Part shown: piece after piece, positions 20,566-31,727 of the stretch
How positions within the stretch are numbered: the stretch's first letter is position 1
How the letters are laid out: the number at the start of each line of letters is the position of its first letter
NCBI GenBank assembly: GCA_009823505.1
Contig: VZQC01000263.1
Location: forward strand, 834,263 to 898,262
Length of the DNA: 64,000 nt
Direction: 5' to 3'
DNA from: Rhizomys pruinosus
Taxonomy: Eukaryota; Chordata; Mammalia; Rodentia; Spalacidae
The notes under the pieces: model-generated
Told to the model about the DNA's origin: nothing
Seen by the model: the letters and a program-made list of their open reading frames with translations, nothing else
Databases searched by the model: none
Translations under genes and position numbers: made by a program

Positions 20566-20829
20566 TGTAGGGAAATCCAGCTTGAATTGCAAGCTAGCTT
20601 TCCAGCTGGCATGCCTCAGATCATCACATGGCCAAGAGTCTGGCTCCACCCCAAGGAGGAGCAAGCAGCATGGCCTAGGTGTGCGATGCTGGGTCAAGCA
20701 AGGTGTGCAGTGGCGTGGAATTGGGAGGGGCTTATGATTGGGAACTGATGTCATTTGGTTTATAAGAGCAAGCTGTGGCAAAGAGTAAATTTGAATTCCA
20801 TAGTAACATTATCACGGGATTCCCTACCA
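20566..20829 (+). mobile_element. Possible LTR (TGTAGGGAA ... TTCCCTACCA)
   Basis: The stretch is bounded by TGTAGGGAA and TTCCCTACCA, a near-perfect terminal inverted repeat, and has TTTATAAGAGC as a TATA-like box at about 20759. No poly(A) signal or target duplication is evident, so this is a suggestion only. Confidence 0.35.
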
Positions 20830-21154
20830 TTATTTTTTATTAATTATTGCGCACATACAGGCTAAGGTAGGCCCGAATTTCATTCAGGTGGCCAGTGGGT
20901 TGGAAAAAGGTTCCCTTTGCGGACGACCAACCTGTGTAGCTGGTGGGCAAGTGGGAAGTCATGGCCAAGAGTGGAACACATGTCTTGTTGGTCCAGGCTA
21001 AGAGCCTAAGTTGGAGTTACCACTTAGGTTGGACTATGGGAAGTAGCTGGCTGGTCTCTGTGCTGAGGGGCCAGCTCCCCTCAGTGTCCACAAAGTGGGC
21101 GGTGTGTCCCCATTCCCCTTAGCATTGCCGCATGGTCCCTGTTTGGCATAAAAA
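20830..21154. other. Unassigned GC-richer stretch
   Basis: No gene was recognised. It could be internal sequence of the possible LTR element to its left. Confidence 0.35.
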
Positions 21155-21164
21155 GAAAAGCTTC

Positions 21165-21405
21165 TGGGCTGGAGAGATGGTCTAGTGGTTAAGAGCACCG
21201 ACTGCTCTTGCAGAGGACCTGGGTTTGATCTCCAGCACCCATATGGTGGCTAAGAACCATCTGTAACTCCAATTCCAGGAGAACTCCAGTTCCAGGGGAA
21301 TCCGACACCCTCTTCTGACCTCCGCAGCATTGCATGACACGGGTGTACAAACCTACATGCAGACAGTACATTCATACACATAAAAAATAAATAAAATTAA
21401 AAAAT
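21165..21405 (+). mobile_element. B2 SINE with internal 20-bp duplication, with TSD
   Basis: Full B2 order from GGGCTGGAGAGATGGTCTAG. The CTCCARTTCCAGG block occurs twice (near 21265 and 21285). AAAAGCTTC flanks the element at 21155-21163 and 21406-21414. The same internal duplication is seen in the B2 at 31861. Confidence 0.94.
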
Positions 21406-21414
21406 AAAAGCTTC

Positions 21415-22384
21415 CTACAATACATGAAAACATACATGTATTATTTGATATCCCTTTTAACATAGATGGTGATTTTACTTGTACTCCCAAAGTTTTAAGT
21501 TTGGCTGGAAAGATCTGTATATGTAACTGTATTGATGTAACAAAGTCCAGTCACAATTGTCCTTTTGGTATCCTGTAGGTTTTTTCTTTAGCCAGTAGCT
21601 CCTAGGCTTTGGAGGAAGGGCAGGTGAGAAGAGGAGCAACCCATTCTTTGTTGTTGAAGATAGCACTTAAGCTGTCTCAGCCTTTGTTCCCAGCAGGAGG
21701 TTGGTGGTTCAGCTCTGGCTTCAGTTTTTCCAGAGGCATGGATTGTGGGCCTGGAGATGGAGGAAAGCTGGGGGGGGTGTTTGCCAGCAGGTGGCCTTGG
21801 GCTGAGCTGGAGTCTAGGCCTTCAAGGGGTGCCTTTTGCAATTTACTGATCGAATATGAATAGTAAAAGTATAGGCAGTTGAGTAAATATTATTTATTAT
21901 ACTAGGTTGTGCTTCTGGCATGGCAGAGATGGTTAGAAATACCATTCTTTTATATTACTGTGTTATTATATTATATATAGTAATATAATATATTACTATA
22001 TAGAAAATACCTCATTTATCATTTTAGTAGATAAGCTAATTAAAGTTCTTTTAAGAATGAAATTCATTAGTCCTTTAACATTAAGTTTGAAAAACAAAAT
22101 AATATACCAGTTTAGTACTTGGGGTTTACCCATGGCCTTTTAGCCTTGATATATTAATTAGGCCTGATTTTTAGCTTGATAAAAGACAGCTGTAAAGTTT
22201 TACTGATATAATTGGCCATTGGAATTAATGCCAGCCAGTATAGTACCTGGCTTTGATACATACTTAATAGATGTTTTTGAGAAATAAAATACTGATCCAA
22301 GAGATTTTATGTCATTTAATGTAAGGAAGAAGTTAAGTTGTATTTTGGAGGGCATTACATTAATTTTACCTTTTACCTTTTTTG
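21415..22384. other. Unassigned, mostly AT-rich DNA
   Basis: No gene was recognised. 21600-21870 is less AT-rich and has short open frames without family resemblance. The rest is AT-rich. Confidence 0.4.
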
Positions 22385-22558
22385 AGAATATACCCTTTTT
22401 TAATTCTTTTTTTCTATTTATTTATTTATTTTTAAAAAATATGGAATGCTTCATGAATTTGTGTGTCATCATTGCGCAGGGGCCATGCTAATCTTTTCTG
22501 TATCATTCCAATTTTAGTATATGTGCTGCCAAAGCTAGCACAAGAATATACCCTTTTT
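22385..22558 (-). pseudogene. Rnu6: U6 snRNA pseudogene with target-site duplication
   Basis: Minus strand 22541-22435 reads as U6: GTGCTAGCTTTGGCAGCACA, TATACTAAAATTGGAATGAT, ACAGAAAAGATTAGCATGGC, CCCTGCGCAATGATGACAC and the 3' end TTCCATATTTTTT. It differs from functional U6 at several places, for example GCTAGCTTTGG for GCTCGCTTCGG and GCAATGATG for GCAAGGATG. A 16-bp repeat AGAATATACCCTTTTT lies at 22385-22400 and 22543-22558. An A-rich tail (minus strand) separates U6 from the left repeat. No U6 promoter is expected or seen. Confidence 0.95.
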
Positions 22559-23246
22559 GAAAATTATAGTTCTACATACCCATACAGGAATCAATGTTCT
22601 GAGGTTCATTGTTGATGAAGTGGTGAAATACAGTCTTTCAAAGCTAAGTTATCTTGTAGATTAAAAGGGGGGGTATTACAAATAACACCACAGAAAGACA
22701 CTTGATATACATTAATGTCAAGGCTGTTACCTGAAAATCTAGTATGGATTAGGAGTAAAAGTAATAACAACTTGTAAGTTACATACATTTAAGTGTGACC
22801 AATCTTTTATGTTGATAGTATTAGACCAATTTTTAAACAACATAAGTAATTTAGTTTACCAATATATATTGTGTGAAGAAATTTTGGATGAAAGTAAAAA
22901 TAAGTTAGAGAAACCTTGATTAAATATACATTGTGATTTGTAAGTTACCTGATTTAGACTTGATCCTAAAGAAATAAAGTTTATATATACATATATAATT
23001 TTAACCTTTATATATTATAACCCCTAGATATATAACTTTAAGGTATAAATTTTATAGAATGGGTTTCACAGATCTTTATTGGTTGTTGGTGGATCATATC
23101 TAGCAGTTGTCAGTACATACTTAATAAAACTTTGAACTATCTATCACATGTGTAAATTTATATTTACCCTTAATAAGTTAATAATCAATTAATTCTTTAG
23201 CTGTTTATGTATACTGGCAGACCTGAGTTAGAAAAAAAGTCAATCT

Positions 23247-23435
23247 TGGTTTTAGAGTTAGTCTTTACTGAATTTAAACACTAAATTTATGTAAGCAATA
23301 AAATAAAAACAAGTTAATTGGACAAAAGGTTAATCTTATTTGTAGAGTTAGCCTTTACTGACTTTAAACACTAAATTTATGTAAGCAATAAAATCAAAAC
23401 AAGTTAATTGGGAAAAAAGGTTAATCTTAGCTTTA
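23247..23435 (+). repeat. Tandem duplication of ~95 bp
   Basis: AGAGTTAGYCTTTACTGAMT followed by AAACACTAAATTTATGTAAG and AACAAGTTAATTGG occurs twice in a row with few differences. Confidence 0.9.
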
Positions 23436-24370
23436 GAGTATTTTTAAAATGACCAATAGTTGCTAAAGAATATGTTATTAGCTTTAGCTTTTTGTTAGAC
23501 CAAGCTGGCTTGAAAATCTCCATACAAATCTGCCTTGTTTTGTTTTCAGGATGCTGAAATAAAAAATGGTGTTAATTTTAGGTAGGTAAAGACAGACATT
23601 AATCAAGATGACTTGTTATTTCCGCTTGGTGGTAGGTTATAAACCTTGTGGTCCGGGAGGCTGTGGAATTTTAAAAGATGAAAACAAATCTAAGACTCCA
23701 AAATTGTCCAGACCCTTTTTAATTAATTAACTTTAGAATTGTTTAGGATCCTTTTAATTAACTGATGTTGAATTACCTAGGACTTTTAAATTAATTGTGC
23801 ACTATTTATTTATTGTTTTTGGGGGGGGGAATTAAAACAAGTTCATATTTAGAGGTCATTATCCATCCCATTATCCAGGGAAGTGCCTCAAATATTCAAA
23901 TGAAATCCTTAAAATTATATGAGTAATAAGTTATTTTGAGAATAACATACAGGTCTAATATAATTTTCTTTTCTTTTTTTAAAATTTATTTATTTATTTA
24001 TTTATTTTATCAAATCTAGACCCGTGTCCCCCCCCCCAATTCTCCCACCCCACCAGAGCTCATGCATTCTGCCAAACATGTGCACAATTTATTTAAAGAT
24101 GTTTTGGGGTACCAATGTATTAGATTTAGAAATTTATTAATAAGCATGCTTGAGATGGAAATTAACAGATTTTGAATGGCCATATTATAAAAATATTATC
24201 TTGAGATAAAACAGTACAATTAACTCAATTTGGAACAAGTATCATAAGAAAAAACACAATAAGGTTTAAAGGGACATTCTCTTTATATATTTTTAGGAAA
24301 CCTGTTTTAGAAAGAACCCACACCATTTTGAGTTTTTTTTTTTTCCTCCATCCAGCAACAGGCCTGAAGT

Positions 24371-24388
24371 ATTCTGGGAGTTGTAGTC
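24371..24388 (-). promoter_or_regulatory. ZNF143/THAP11-type motif match in AT-rich/ERV region
   Basis: The minus strand reads ACTACAACTCCCAGAAT, which fits ACTAYRNNNCCCR and all but one position of the ZNF143/THAP11 consensus over the shared 17 bases. A weaker related copy lies near 24470-24487. Confidence 0.4.
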
Positions 24389-25229
24389 TGTTGGATTGGA
24401 ATGTTAAAAAGAAAAGGAGCTTAACATGGCCATGACAGGAATTTCACATGGCCACTACAGGCCCAAGGAATTCTGGGGTTTGTAATTTTGCACACTCGAT
24501 TCTGGCGTACATGTGATCCCTCACCAGAGTCCAAAGCTGCATTTTCCTTTCCTGAGAAATTATTTTTGTTAGTATTCCTGCCTGGCTTGGCTTGATGGGA
24601 GGGGCCCAGCCATTGTCTTGCTGTGGCTGAGATTGGCAAGAACTTGTCAGATACAGGTGCATCTTGCCCTCCTCATTGCCTGGCCCCCTGTGCCATACAG
24701 GTCCAAGATTTTGGATCCCATAAGTCCGCAGAGGACATCCACAGGGCTATATTAAGAGTTTTGTTCCAAAAGGAGGCAGCTTCCCACATGGAAATTTTAA
24801 CTCCTTGGCTCTTCAGAAGCATTTTTATTTTTTTAATTTGTGGGTCCTTTGGCTTGCTTGTTTCCCATGATAGAGAAGGATAGGAAATGCTAGTGAGTAG
24901 AGAAACACTTAGGAACAGAGGGTTTGCAGGTGTTTGTCCCAGTATTTAGGAGCAGAGGGTTTGAAGTTGTCTGGCCCAGCAAGCGAAATAGCCTCTCATC
25001 TGTGGGAACTGAAGTTAGAGAGAAGAAGCTAAAAGACAGATTAAAGACTTATCCAGCACAAGGAGAGTCACGGGGATGTGCCAATAGCCTGGCCACTACC
25101 CTGAACCTTCCTTTGAAGGGTGGTTTACCTCTCTACTCTGAACCCTCTGAGATTTTTCCACTTGTGAGGGAAAGTGTGGCTGAGACAGACAGCCCAAGAA
25201 AATACCTTTTTGTCTTGTGAAAGTTCAAG

Positions 25230-25247
25230 CCCCATATCTTGGTGCCA
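25230..25247 (-). promoter_or_regulatory. Lys-tRNA-like retroviral primer-binding site
   Basis: The minus strand reads TGGCACCAAGATATGGGG, two bases beyond the end of an LTR. It resembles the Lys1,2 PBS pattern TGGCGCCCAACGTGGGG with several substitutions. Position and TGG start support a PBS; the tRNA assignment is tentative. Confidence 0.45.
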
Positions 25248-25249
25248 GT

Positions 25250-25754
25250 TGTTGTCTGAAGTATATGTCTGGTGGTCCTTTAAATGTTCATTACATGTGT
25301 GCCACCTTTCACTAGATGTTCTTCTCGCTGGACTAGGGATCGCAGGTCTGTGACACTGCAAATCTCAGGACTATCCCTTGCCAGCTAGCTGACAGTCCTA
25401 GCTTTACCTCTAGCAGGGAGGATGAGGGAATGGTGGGAAGTAAGACCCAGACAGAAAAAGGAAACGGACTTGTAGAGACCAGGAGTAATTCCACGAGGAG
25501 GAAAAACTCACTTTAATGTTGTAACTCAGGGTATTTTATATAAAACATCGGAGGGGGGCTGTAACATACAGAATTGGGGGTTGGGACAAGTGGGCCAGGT
25601 GGGACTTTAGGCCAATTGCTCCAGATCAATGCTTTGCCCTAGGGTATCAAAGACAGTTGGTGGCATTGGGGCAGGTTTGACAGGTTTGCAAGATGTCATC
25701 AGGGGTCAAGGCTTGGAGGCTGCTTACTGACTCTCTTAAGTGCTTCTGCTAACA
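25250..25754 (-). mobile_element. ERV LTR, antisense, directly abutting satellite
   Basis: On the minus strand it opens TGTTAGCAGAAGCACTTAAG and closes CATATACTTCAGACAACA (505 bp), followed by AC and the PBS-like TGG. It includes TTATATAAAATACCC as a TATA-like region. The partner LTR is not found in the window. Satellite units begin immediately at its outer edge. Confidence 0.6.
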
Positions 25755-26277
25755 GAATGCCTACAGCCATGTACCAATCCATCCACAAAAGAGTGATTCA
25801 GGTCAAGCCCCATCTCCACAGCAGGGTGGTTCAGGCCAAGCAAGCCCTATCCACAGAAGTGTTCAGGACACACACTGGGCCAGCATCCACAGCACAGTGG
25901 TTCTGGACATGTATTGATCCATCCACAACAGAATGGTTCTGGCCATGCACTCCGCATCCACAGCAGCGTGGTTTAGGACACACATTGGGCCCCCATCCAC
26001 AACAGAGTGGTTATGGCCATGTACTGATCCATCCACAGCAGAGTGGTTCAGGCCATGAATTTGGACCCAATTCACAGCAAAATGGTTCAGGCCACACAAT
26101 CCTCAACCACAGCTGAGTGGATCCCCCACATTCAGGCAGAATGATTCAGGCCATGAATCCAGCCCACACACAGTGGAGTGGTTCAGGCCACAACAGGGCC
26201 CCCATTCAGAGCAAAGTGGTTTAGGCCACTCACCTGGCCTCCATCCACAGCAGAGTGGTTCAGGCCAAGCACTCCCC
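25755..26277 (+). repeat. Satellite island 3
   Basis: About 13 units in plus orientation include the GGGCCAGCATCC ... TGTATTGATCCATCCAC run that also occurs in the large array. They also include the GAGTGGATCCCCCACATTCA marker unit. The last part is colinear with the end of block 1. Confidence 0.95.
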
Positions 26278-26565
26278 TGTACCTCATCCCATTTATTTTC
26301 CTGGTGAACCATGTAGAAAACAGGAGCGAGAAAGCACAGCATATGGACAACACATTGTATGGTATCCAAATAAAGAAATTTATTAAAAAATGGTGGGGTT
26401 TTATAGCCAATGTGACTCATCTCCTCGGGCCAAATCCTAGACTTTTGTGAAACCACATCTCACCACATGGGCATGGCCAGGGAGGTCTCATGACTCTAGA
26501 TTGTGCTAGGGGCATTGTTTAGAATGCTAGCCAATTCATACCTAACTTAACTGAATTTTCCCACA
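26278..26565 (-). mobile_element. LTR-like segment abutting satellite, copy 2
   Basis: This is the second copy of 13201-13498 with the same termini (plus strand TGTACCTCATCCC ... TTTTCCCACA) and the same AACAGGAGCGAGAAAGCACA middle. The satellite units before it also align with those before copy 1. Confidence 0.55.
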
Positions 26566-26825
26566 TCTCATCCTTTAATTTTTTTTTTCTGAGGCAGGTG
26601 AGCCAATGAGAGAGGATAACATCACAAAGGAACCTGAGTTTTGAATAGCCAGCTACTCAAGCATGTCTTGATTGCCAGGCAGGGGGGGACAACACAGGTC
26701 AGACCTGATATTTTCATTTTTTACACTAAGGCCAATTAATACCCCCCCCCACAAAATAACCAACCATGAAGTGAACCAATTGTCAAGCATAAGCAATGAA
26801 TGTACATAACATTCATGTAAAACCA
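26566..26825. repeat. Right part of duplicated flank, copy 2
   Basis: Aligns with 13499-13771 and diverges after GTAAAACCA. Confidence 0.7.
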
Positions 26826-27681
26826 TTTAGCAAGTATCTATGCCCAAATCTTGAACAACACAAGGTCCCTATAGTCCAATTGGAGAAGCTTGTATGCTCA
26901 AGCATGTTGATCAAATAAAGGTCCAGTTCATATTTTTTGAGACCTCAGTAATTATCCCTATCTCCTCAACCCTTACATTCTACTGCACCCCCTCTTCCAC
27001 ATCTGATCCCTGCGCCTCGGGTACAAGGGGCAGAAGTGAGAAGCAAAATAGTCCATTTTTCTTTGAGGTGTCACTCTGAACTCTGATCTGTCCAGGTTCT
27101 TTTCTTCCATCGGTTGGCAGTTTATTTAGGAATCTTTGTTTAATCCTACTAACAAGCATAAACAGTGAGATAGTAAAGTCATTTAAATGACATTGATTAT
27201 CATGACAAGTTACTCTGTGGGCACAGATACAAATATTTAGATGGCATGTTAATGTAGGTACTATGGCTTTCTTATACTGTTTTTAATTACTAGAGGTTTA
27301 ATACCAGCCATATGTTATTCCTCAAAAGGAGAGGGCTAAGAGCCAATTAGATGTGGGGTCATTGTCTGCCACTAGCTACACAGGATCTTCCAGGCAAGTG
27401 TTCAAGCAGTTGATGAGTTTTGCTTGACTCAATGAGACAAATAATTTTTTCTTTCCAGTGGACTTTGGTAATGCTCTCTGGCATTTCAGAGACTAACTGT
27501 CCACTTGAAAGCATGGTCTCTATGTCTTTTTTGTGTTCACACCAGGTCTTTAGCACCAGGGTCTTAATACTCACTTGTGTGTACCCCAAGTTGTAAGCAA
27601 ATAGCCTTTGTTTTGGGGGGCCACCAACCTCTAGTCAACACTCCTTGGCAGAATGACCCATTTCTGGTTCCATAGCTTTTT
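26826..27681. other. Unassigned, possible degenerate retroelement
   Basis: A minus-strand open frame of 76 codons at 27359-27589 has no recognisable motif. Because the adjoining segment looks like a 3' LTR with internal sequence to the right, this may be ERV remnant. That is inference only. Confidence 0.35.
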
Positions 27682-27697
27682 CCATTAACACATTTTT

Positions 27698-27902
27698 TTG
27701 TATGTATATGAATGTACTGTCTGCATGAAGGTTTGTGCACCCGTGTCATGCGATGCCACGGAGGTCAGAAGAGGGTGTTGGATTCCCCTGGAATTGGAGT
27801 TAAAGATGGTTCTCAGCCGCCATGTTTGTGTTAGGGATCAAGCCCAGTTCCTCTGCAAGAGCAGTCAGCACTCTTAACTGCTAGGCCATCTCTCCAGCCC
27901 CC
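27698..27902 (-). mobile_element. B2 SINE, antisense, with TSD
   Basis: TGAATGTACTGTCTGCATGA, CCACGGAGGTCAGAAGAGGG and TGCTAGGCCATCTCTCCAGC are antisense B2 blocks. CCATTAACACATTTT flanks it at 27682-27696 and 27903-27917. Confidence 0.95.
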
Positions 27903-27917
27903 CCATTAACACATTTT

Positions 27918-28059
27918 GCTTAACTATAAAGCCTTTAAAGATTTTACAATAATGTCTAGCTCTGAATAAAATTTTCTTTTACACTTCTTTATGCCCATTA
28001 GTTAACTAAAGAGTGGCTATATATGCCCCATGAGAAACTGTCACCATAGCAGTTGGCTG

Positions 28060-28106
<47 letters not shown>

Positions 28107-28823
28107 TTTTGGTTGTTTTTTAGTTAAGGAACAATTCTATTACCATCATAAATTGTTTTCTTTTTGTATAAAAAGGAGAGGTAAAAAGATGTTTTTTTTT
28201 TAATCAAAACTTAGCAGCACCTTGAAAGTAAACATTGTTAGGACACATTGTAAACAGTTGTTTTAAATAGAATTTAGAGATGTTTGATGTCTTTGGCTCA
28301 GGCAGTCTGAAGTTTTCTTCCTCTTGTTGCTTAGATGGGCCAGCTCCTCTGTTGATATTTCTTGGTCCATCCTGTACAATCGAAAGCCAAAGAACATTTT
28401 TTAGACATTTAACTTGGTGATGTTTTTACCTGTGGGAACACGCAAATCTTTTCCCATAATTAGTTTTAAGATTTCAAAATTATAAATTCATCAAATGGTT
28501 TGGAATAAATAGTTTTCTATTTGACTGTGTCCCAAAGGGAGTACTCAACTTCCCTCCCCCCTGTTTGTTTTTTAAATTTTTATATTTTATCCTATAGATG
28601 TCTAAAAGTCAGTTTTATTACTCATACCTATAGACAGAAACCAAGGTATAAAGGTCCAGTAAGTCTATTTAAATGGTCTCTATGTTGGCCTGTATATCTT
28701 GAAGGCAAAGAAATGTCACAGGAAATACTGCACAATACAGAAAAATATAGAGAACATTTGTGTACATTTAATCCCAATGTTTTTACTGGAAATCTAGTAC
28801 AAATTAGAAATAAAACAGATTTT
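27918..28823. other. AT-rich region with (TTTA)n
   Basis: No gene was recognised. A (TTTA)n tract lies at 28057-28110. The text near 28790-28838 resembles 22735-22770 (AATCTAGTA ... TAATAACAA), so both may be pieces of one repeat family. Confidence 0.4.
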
Positions 28824-28840
28824 AATAACAAATTGTAGCT

Positions 28841-29010
28841 GGGCATGGTGGTGCACGCCTTTAATCCTAGCACTTGGAAGGCAGAGGCAGGCGGATCTTT
28901 GTGAGTTCAAGGCCAGCCTGGTCTATAGAGTGAGTTCCAGGGCAGCTGGGGCTATCAGGAGCTCTGTCCTTGAAAAGACCAAAAAAAAAAAAAAAAAAAA
29001 AACAAAGGAA
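28841..29010 (+). mobile_element. B1 SINE, full length, with TSD
   Basis: GGGCATGGTGGTGCACGCCT, GGAAGGCAGAGGCAGGCGGA and GAGTTCAAGGCCAGCCTGGT are followed by a diverged 3' end and a poly(A) tail. The 17-bp repeat AATAACAAATTGTAGCT flanks it at 28824-28840 and 29011-29027. Confidence 0.96.
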
Positions 29011-29027
29011 AATAACAAATTGTAGCT

Positions 29028-29800
29028 CCAGATGTGGTTACAGTCCTTCTACGAGAGATGTAACTCAGTCCTGTTAAGGGAGGCTGCTGCAAGCAGCTTC
29101 CTCCCTGGGTAAGCTGGTACCTCAACGGAGGTGCCAGATAGCCACTTTCACAGCCCAACCTGAGTGATTACTGTCCCTCTCAGGTCCTTAGCCTGGGAAG
29201 TGGGATGCTTCCTGTATGGCCATGTTATTCCACCTGCCTGGGAGTCAGTAATTCTGCAGACAGGAATTCCAGACTGATAGTCAGCCTACACCCAGTCACA
29301 ATCCACTCCACAGAGTGGTGGCTTGATTAGTCTCTGTCCAACCCCACACTAGTTTACCAGGTTAGCAATCTGATTGATCCCCATCTAAACCACTAGAATT
29401 TGACATCTATACCAGGCAGTGCCCTATTGGCTCTGCTGGACCCCCAGACTGATGCTTGATCAGCACTCTTCAGTCTAATTCTGCTGGCACAGACTTACCA
29501 CACACCAGTAATCATGCTGATGGCACTGATACTGAACTTCACAGGGTGACACTGGATTGGTTCTCCCCAGCCAAATTCTGCTAGCACACATGACTTAAAC
29601 CTGATGGGCTTAATGTACACATGCATGGAAAATAATGGATCCAGAGTTTTTTTTTTTTTTTTCTAACCCATATCCCCAAAGACCCAAAATTTTTAATACT
29701 TTAATACTATGAAAACCTGTTTGTATCTTTGTTTCAGGTGTTGAAGGGGTGTGACCAGTAGGTGGCATTGTATACCCATAAAGATGTCCATAAAAGATTT
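29028..29800. other. Unassigned, GC-moderate stretch
   Basis: No gene was recognised. 29030-29640 differs in composition from the AT-rich surroundings and may be degenerate retroelement leader sequence. A poly(T) tract lies at 29648-29662. Confidence 0.35.
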
Positions 29801-29803
29801 ATT

Positions 29804-29838
<35 letters not shown>

Positions 29839-29841
29839 TTT
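29801..29841 (+). repeat. (TTTA)n microsatellite
   Basis: About ten TTTA units form the antisense tail of the B1 that follows. Confidence 0.95.
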
Positions 29842-29980
29842 TTGAGACAGGATCTCCCTATAGCCCCAGCGGGCCTGGAACTCACTCTGTAGACTAGGCT
29901 GGCCTTGAACTCACAGAGATCCACCTGCCTCTGCCTCCTGAGTTCTAGGATTAAAGGCATGCACAACCATGGCTGGCTTA
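29842..29980 (-). mobile_element. B1 SINE, antisense
   Basis: GAGACAGGATCTCCCTATAG, AGGCTGGCCTTGAACTCACA and ATTAAAGGCATGCACAACCA are in antisense B1 order. Confidence 0.94.
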
Positions 29981-30080
29981 AAGATGGTTCTTAGCTGCCT
30001 TGTGGGTGCTGGGAATCGAACCCAGGTCATCTGCAAGAGCAGTCGGCACTCTTAACCACTGAGCCATTTCTCCAGCCCAT
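29981..30080 (-). mobile_element. B2 SINE, 5' half, antisense
   Basis: AAAGATGGTTCTTAGCTGCC, GGTGCTGGGAATCGAACCCA and CACTGAGCCATTTCTCCAGC. It joins directly to the B1, the same B1-B2 arrangement as at 14980-15105. Confidence 0.9.
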
Positions 30081-30231
30081 AATTTTTTAAATTATTTTTA
30101 ATAGACAATGAACCCATAATCTTTGTTGAAATTAAATTATGTATTGGCTCTTTAATCATAAACCTGTTTCTGAAGAAAGGGCCCAATTCAACTCAGAGGC
30201 AGTTTTTTACTGGTTTTAAAGTTGTTAACAT

Positions 30232-30440
30232 GGGCTGGAGAGATGGCCTAGTGGTTAGGAGCACTGGCTGCTCTTGCAGATGACCCAGGTTCAATCCCCA
30301 GCATCCACATGGTAACTGAGAACTGTCTTTAACTCTAGTTCCAGGGGAATCCAACACCCTCTTCTGACCTCCACGGCATTGCATGACACAGGTGCACAGA
30401 CCTACATGCAGAGAGTACACTCATAAACATAAAAAGTAAA
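30232..30440 (+). mobile_element. B2 SINE
   Basis: GGGCTGGAGAGATGGCCTAG, GGTTCAATCCCCAGCATCCA, AGTTCCAGGGGAATCCAACA and ACACTCATAAACATAAAAA are in order. Confidence 0.95.
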
Positions 30441-31727
30441 CAAAATTTCAAAATATATATGTATAAAAAAGAGTGCCATTCCTTTAAAAAAATAAAGTTG
30501 TTAACATTAAAAATATATTTAGGATGTAACTTCACACACCCATAGACACATGTGCATGCACACATGCATACATACATACATACATACATACATACGTAAT
30601 AAGGAAAAGATTGTTAAGTTGACCTGTAAGAGAGAAAAGTCACATTATTGTTTGATGCTCAATGAGAAACACACAAAATTATTTTTATAATTTGTTGTAG
30701 GGGTATTATTTACAGAATTAGAATAAATGTCCTAGTAATAAACAAACAGCTTCAATCCATATCCTTAGGCCCATTCCCAAACACTTGGCTCTAACTAACT
30801 ATCCCTAACATCTATTTCTATTCTTTTTCCTATTCTGTCCCTACTGGTCAGCTCTCCCTAGGCTGCCCCTATGCTAAGTCTAACTGTCCCTGTTCTATTT
30901 ACAGAGCCAAAGGTTGGGAGGAGGGAACCAAATGTAGATAGGTCATAGTCATTTGTATTTTTAGACTAATTTATCTTGTCTTATTATTAAGGACTGTTTG
31001 AATAATAAAAATAATAATAATTAAAAACAATAATTATAAGAACAACATAAAATTATAATCATATATATTAGTATTATCAATAATTATTAGTCATAATCAC
31101 AACTATTAATCATTATAAATAATAATCATTAATAATAACCAATAATAACAATCAACAATTTATCATTAGACTGAATTATTATTATCAATAAATATTATTT
31201 TTTAACTTTTTAATTTTTATTGAGTGCATTTCCTACAACATTTCTTATTTGCATCTTTTTCTCAGTCTTTTATAACCTTTTCAATGCACAAGTTTACTGT
31301 TTTGGTCAGTTCTTTGAATAGGTTTTTCTCTCTCTTTTTTTGTTCCCTTTGATTTTATATTATTCCAAAGTATGCATATATACACTCCACACATAAATCA
31401 AAATTACAAAATCTGAAAATAAACTATAGGTTAATTCCAAAACACATTTAGAGATTCACATTTTAACAGTAAAGTTGCATGCAGGTAAAAAGGAGTATAA
31501 CTTTACATTCTCTTTTTTTAGAATATGAATATCAATATTCCTATATGATAGAACACACCATAGAATTACATAAGGATGAATTATGAATGGTTGTAGCATG
31601 TATCAATAAAGAGAGAAAATATTATTTTACAAAATATTTTTTTCTTTATACATAAGTACACATACATACATACACATATCACTTGAATTGGAGGATTTTT
31701 TTTTTTCTTACTTAAAAGATGTCATGT
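30441..31727. other. Very AT-rich region, no gene
   Basis: It includes a (CATA)n tract at 30566-30596, an AAT/TAATAATTAT-rich low-complexity stretch at 31000-31200, and otherwise unassigned sequence. Confidence 0.5.

Larger units (their letters stand above)
22559..25229 (-). other. Long AT-rich region, partly internal DNA of an antisense ERV
   Basis: No gene was recognised. Its right end leads into a primer-binding-site-like sequence and LTR on the minus strand, so at least the last kilobase is probably degenerate ERV leader or internal sequence. It contains a tandem duplication (23247-23435), a repeat fragment shared with 6172-6245 (24015-24085, inverted) and a poly(T) tract near 24332. Confidence 0.45.

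Noticed and set aside
22435..22541. Functional U6 gene
   Set aside because: It has multiple substitutions, flanking target duplications and an A-rich tail, and no snRNA promoter is visible.
24623..25220. Open frames of 86 and 98 codons as small genes
   Set aside because: No family resemblance. They lie antisense to a probable ERV leader next to a primer-binding-site-like sequence.
27359..27589. 76-codon minus-strand frame as an ERV protein
   Set aside because: The frame looks non-random but I cannot match it to a known gag, pol or env motif, so no call is made.
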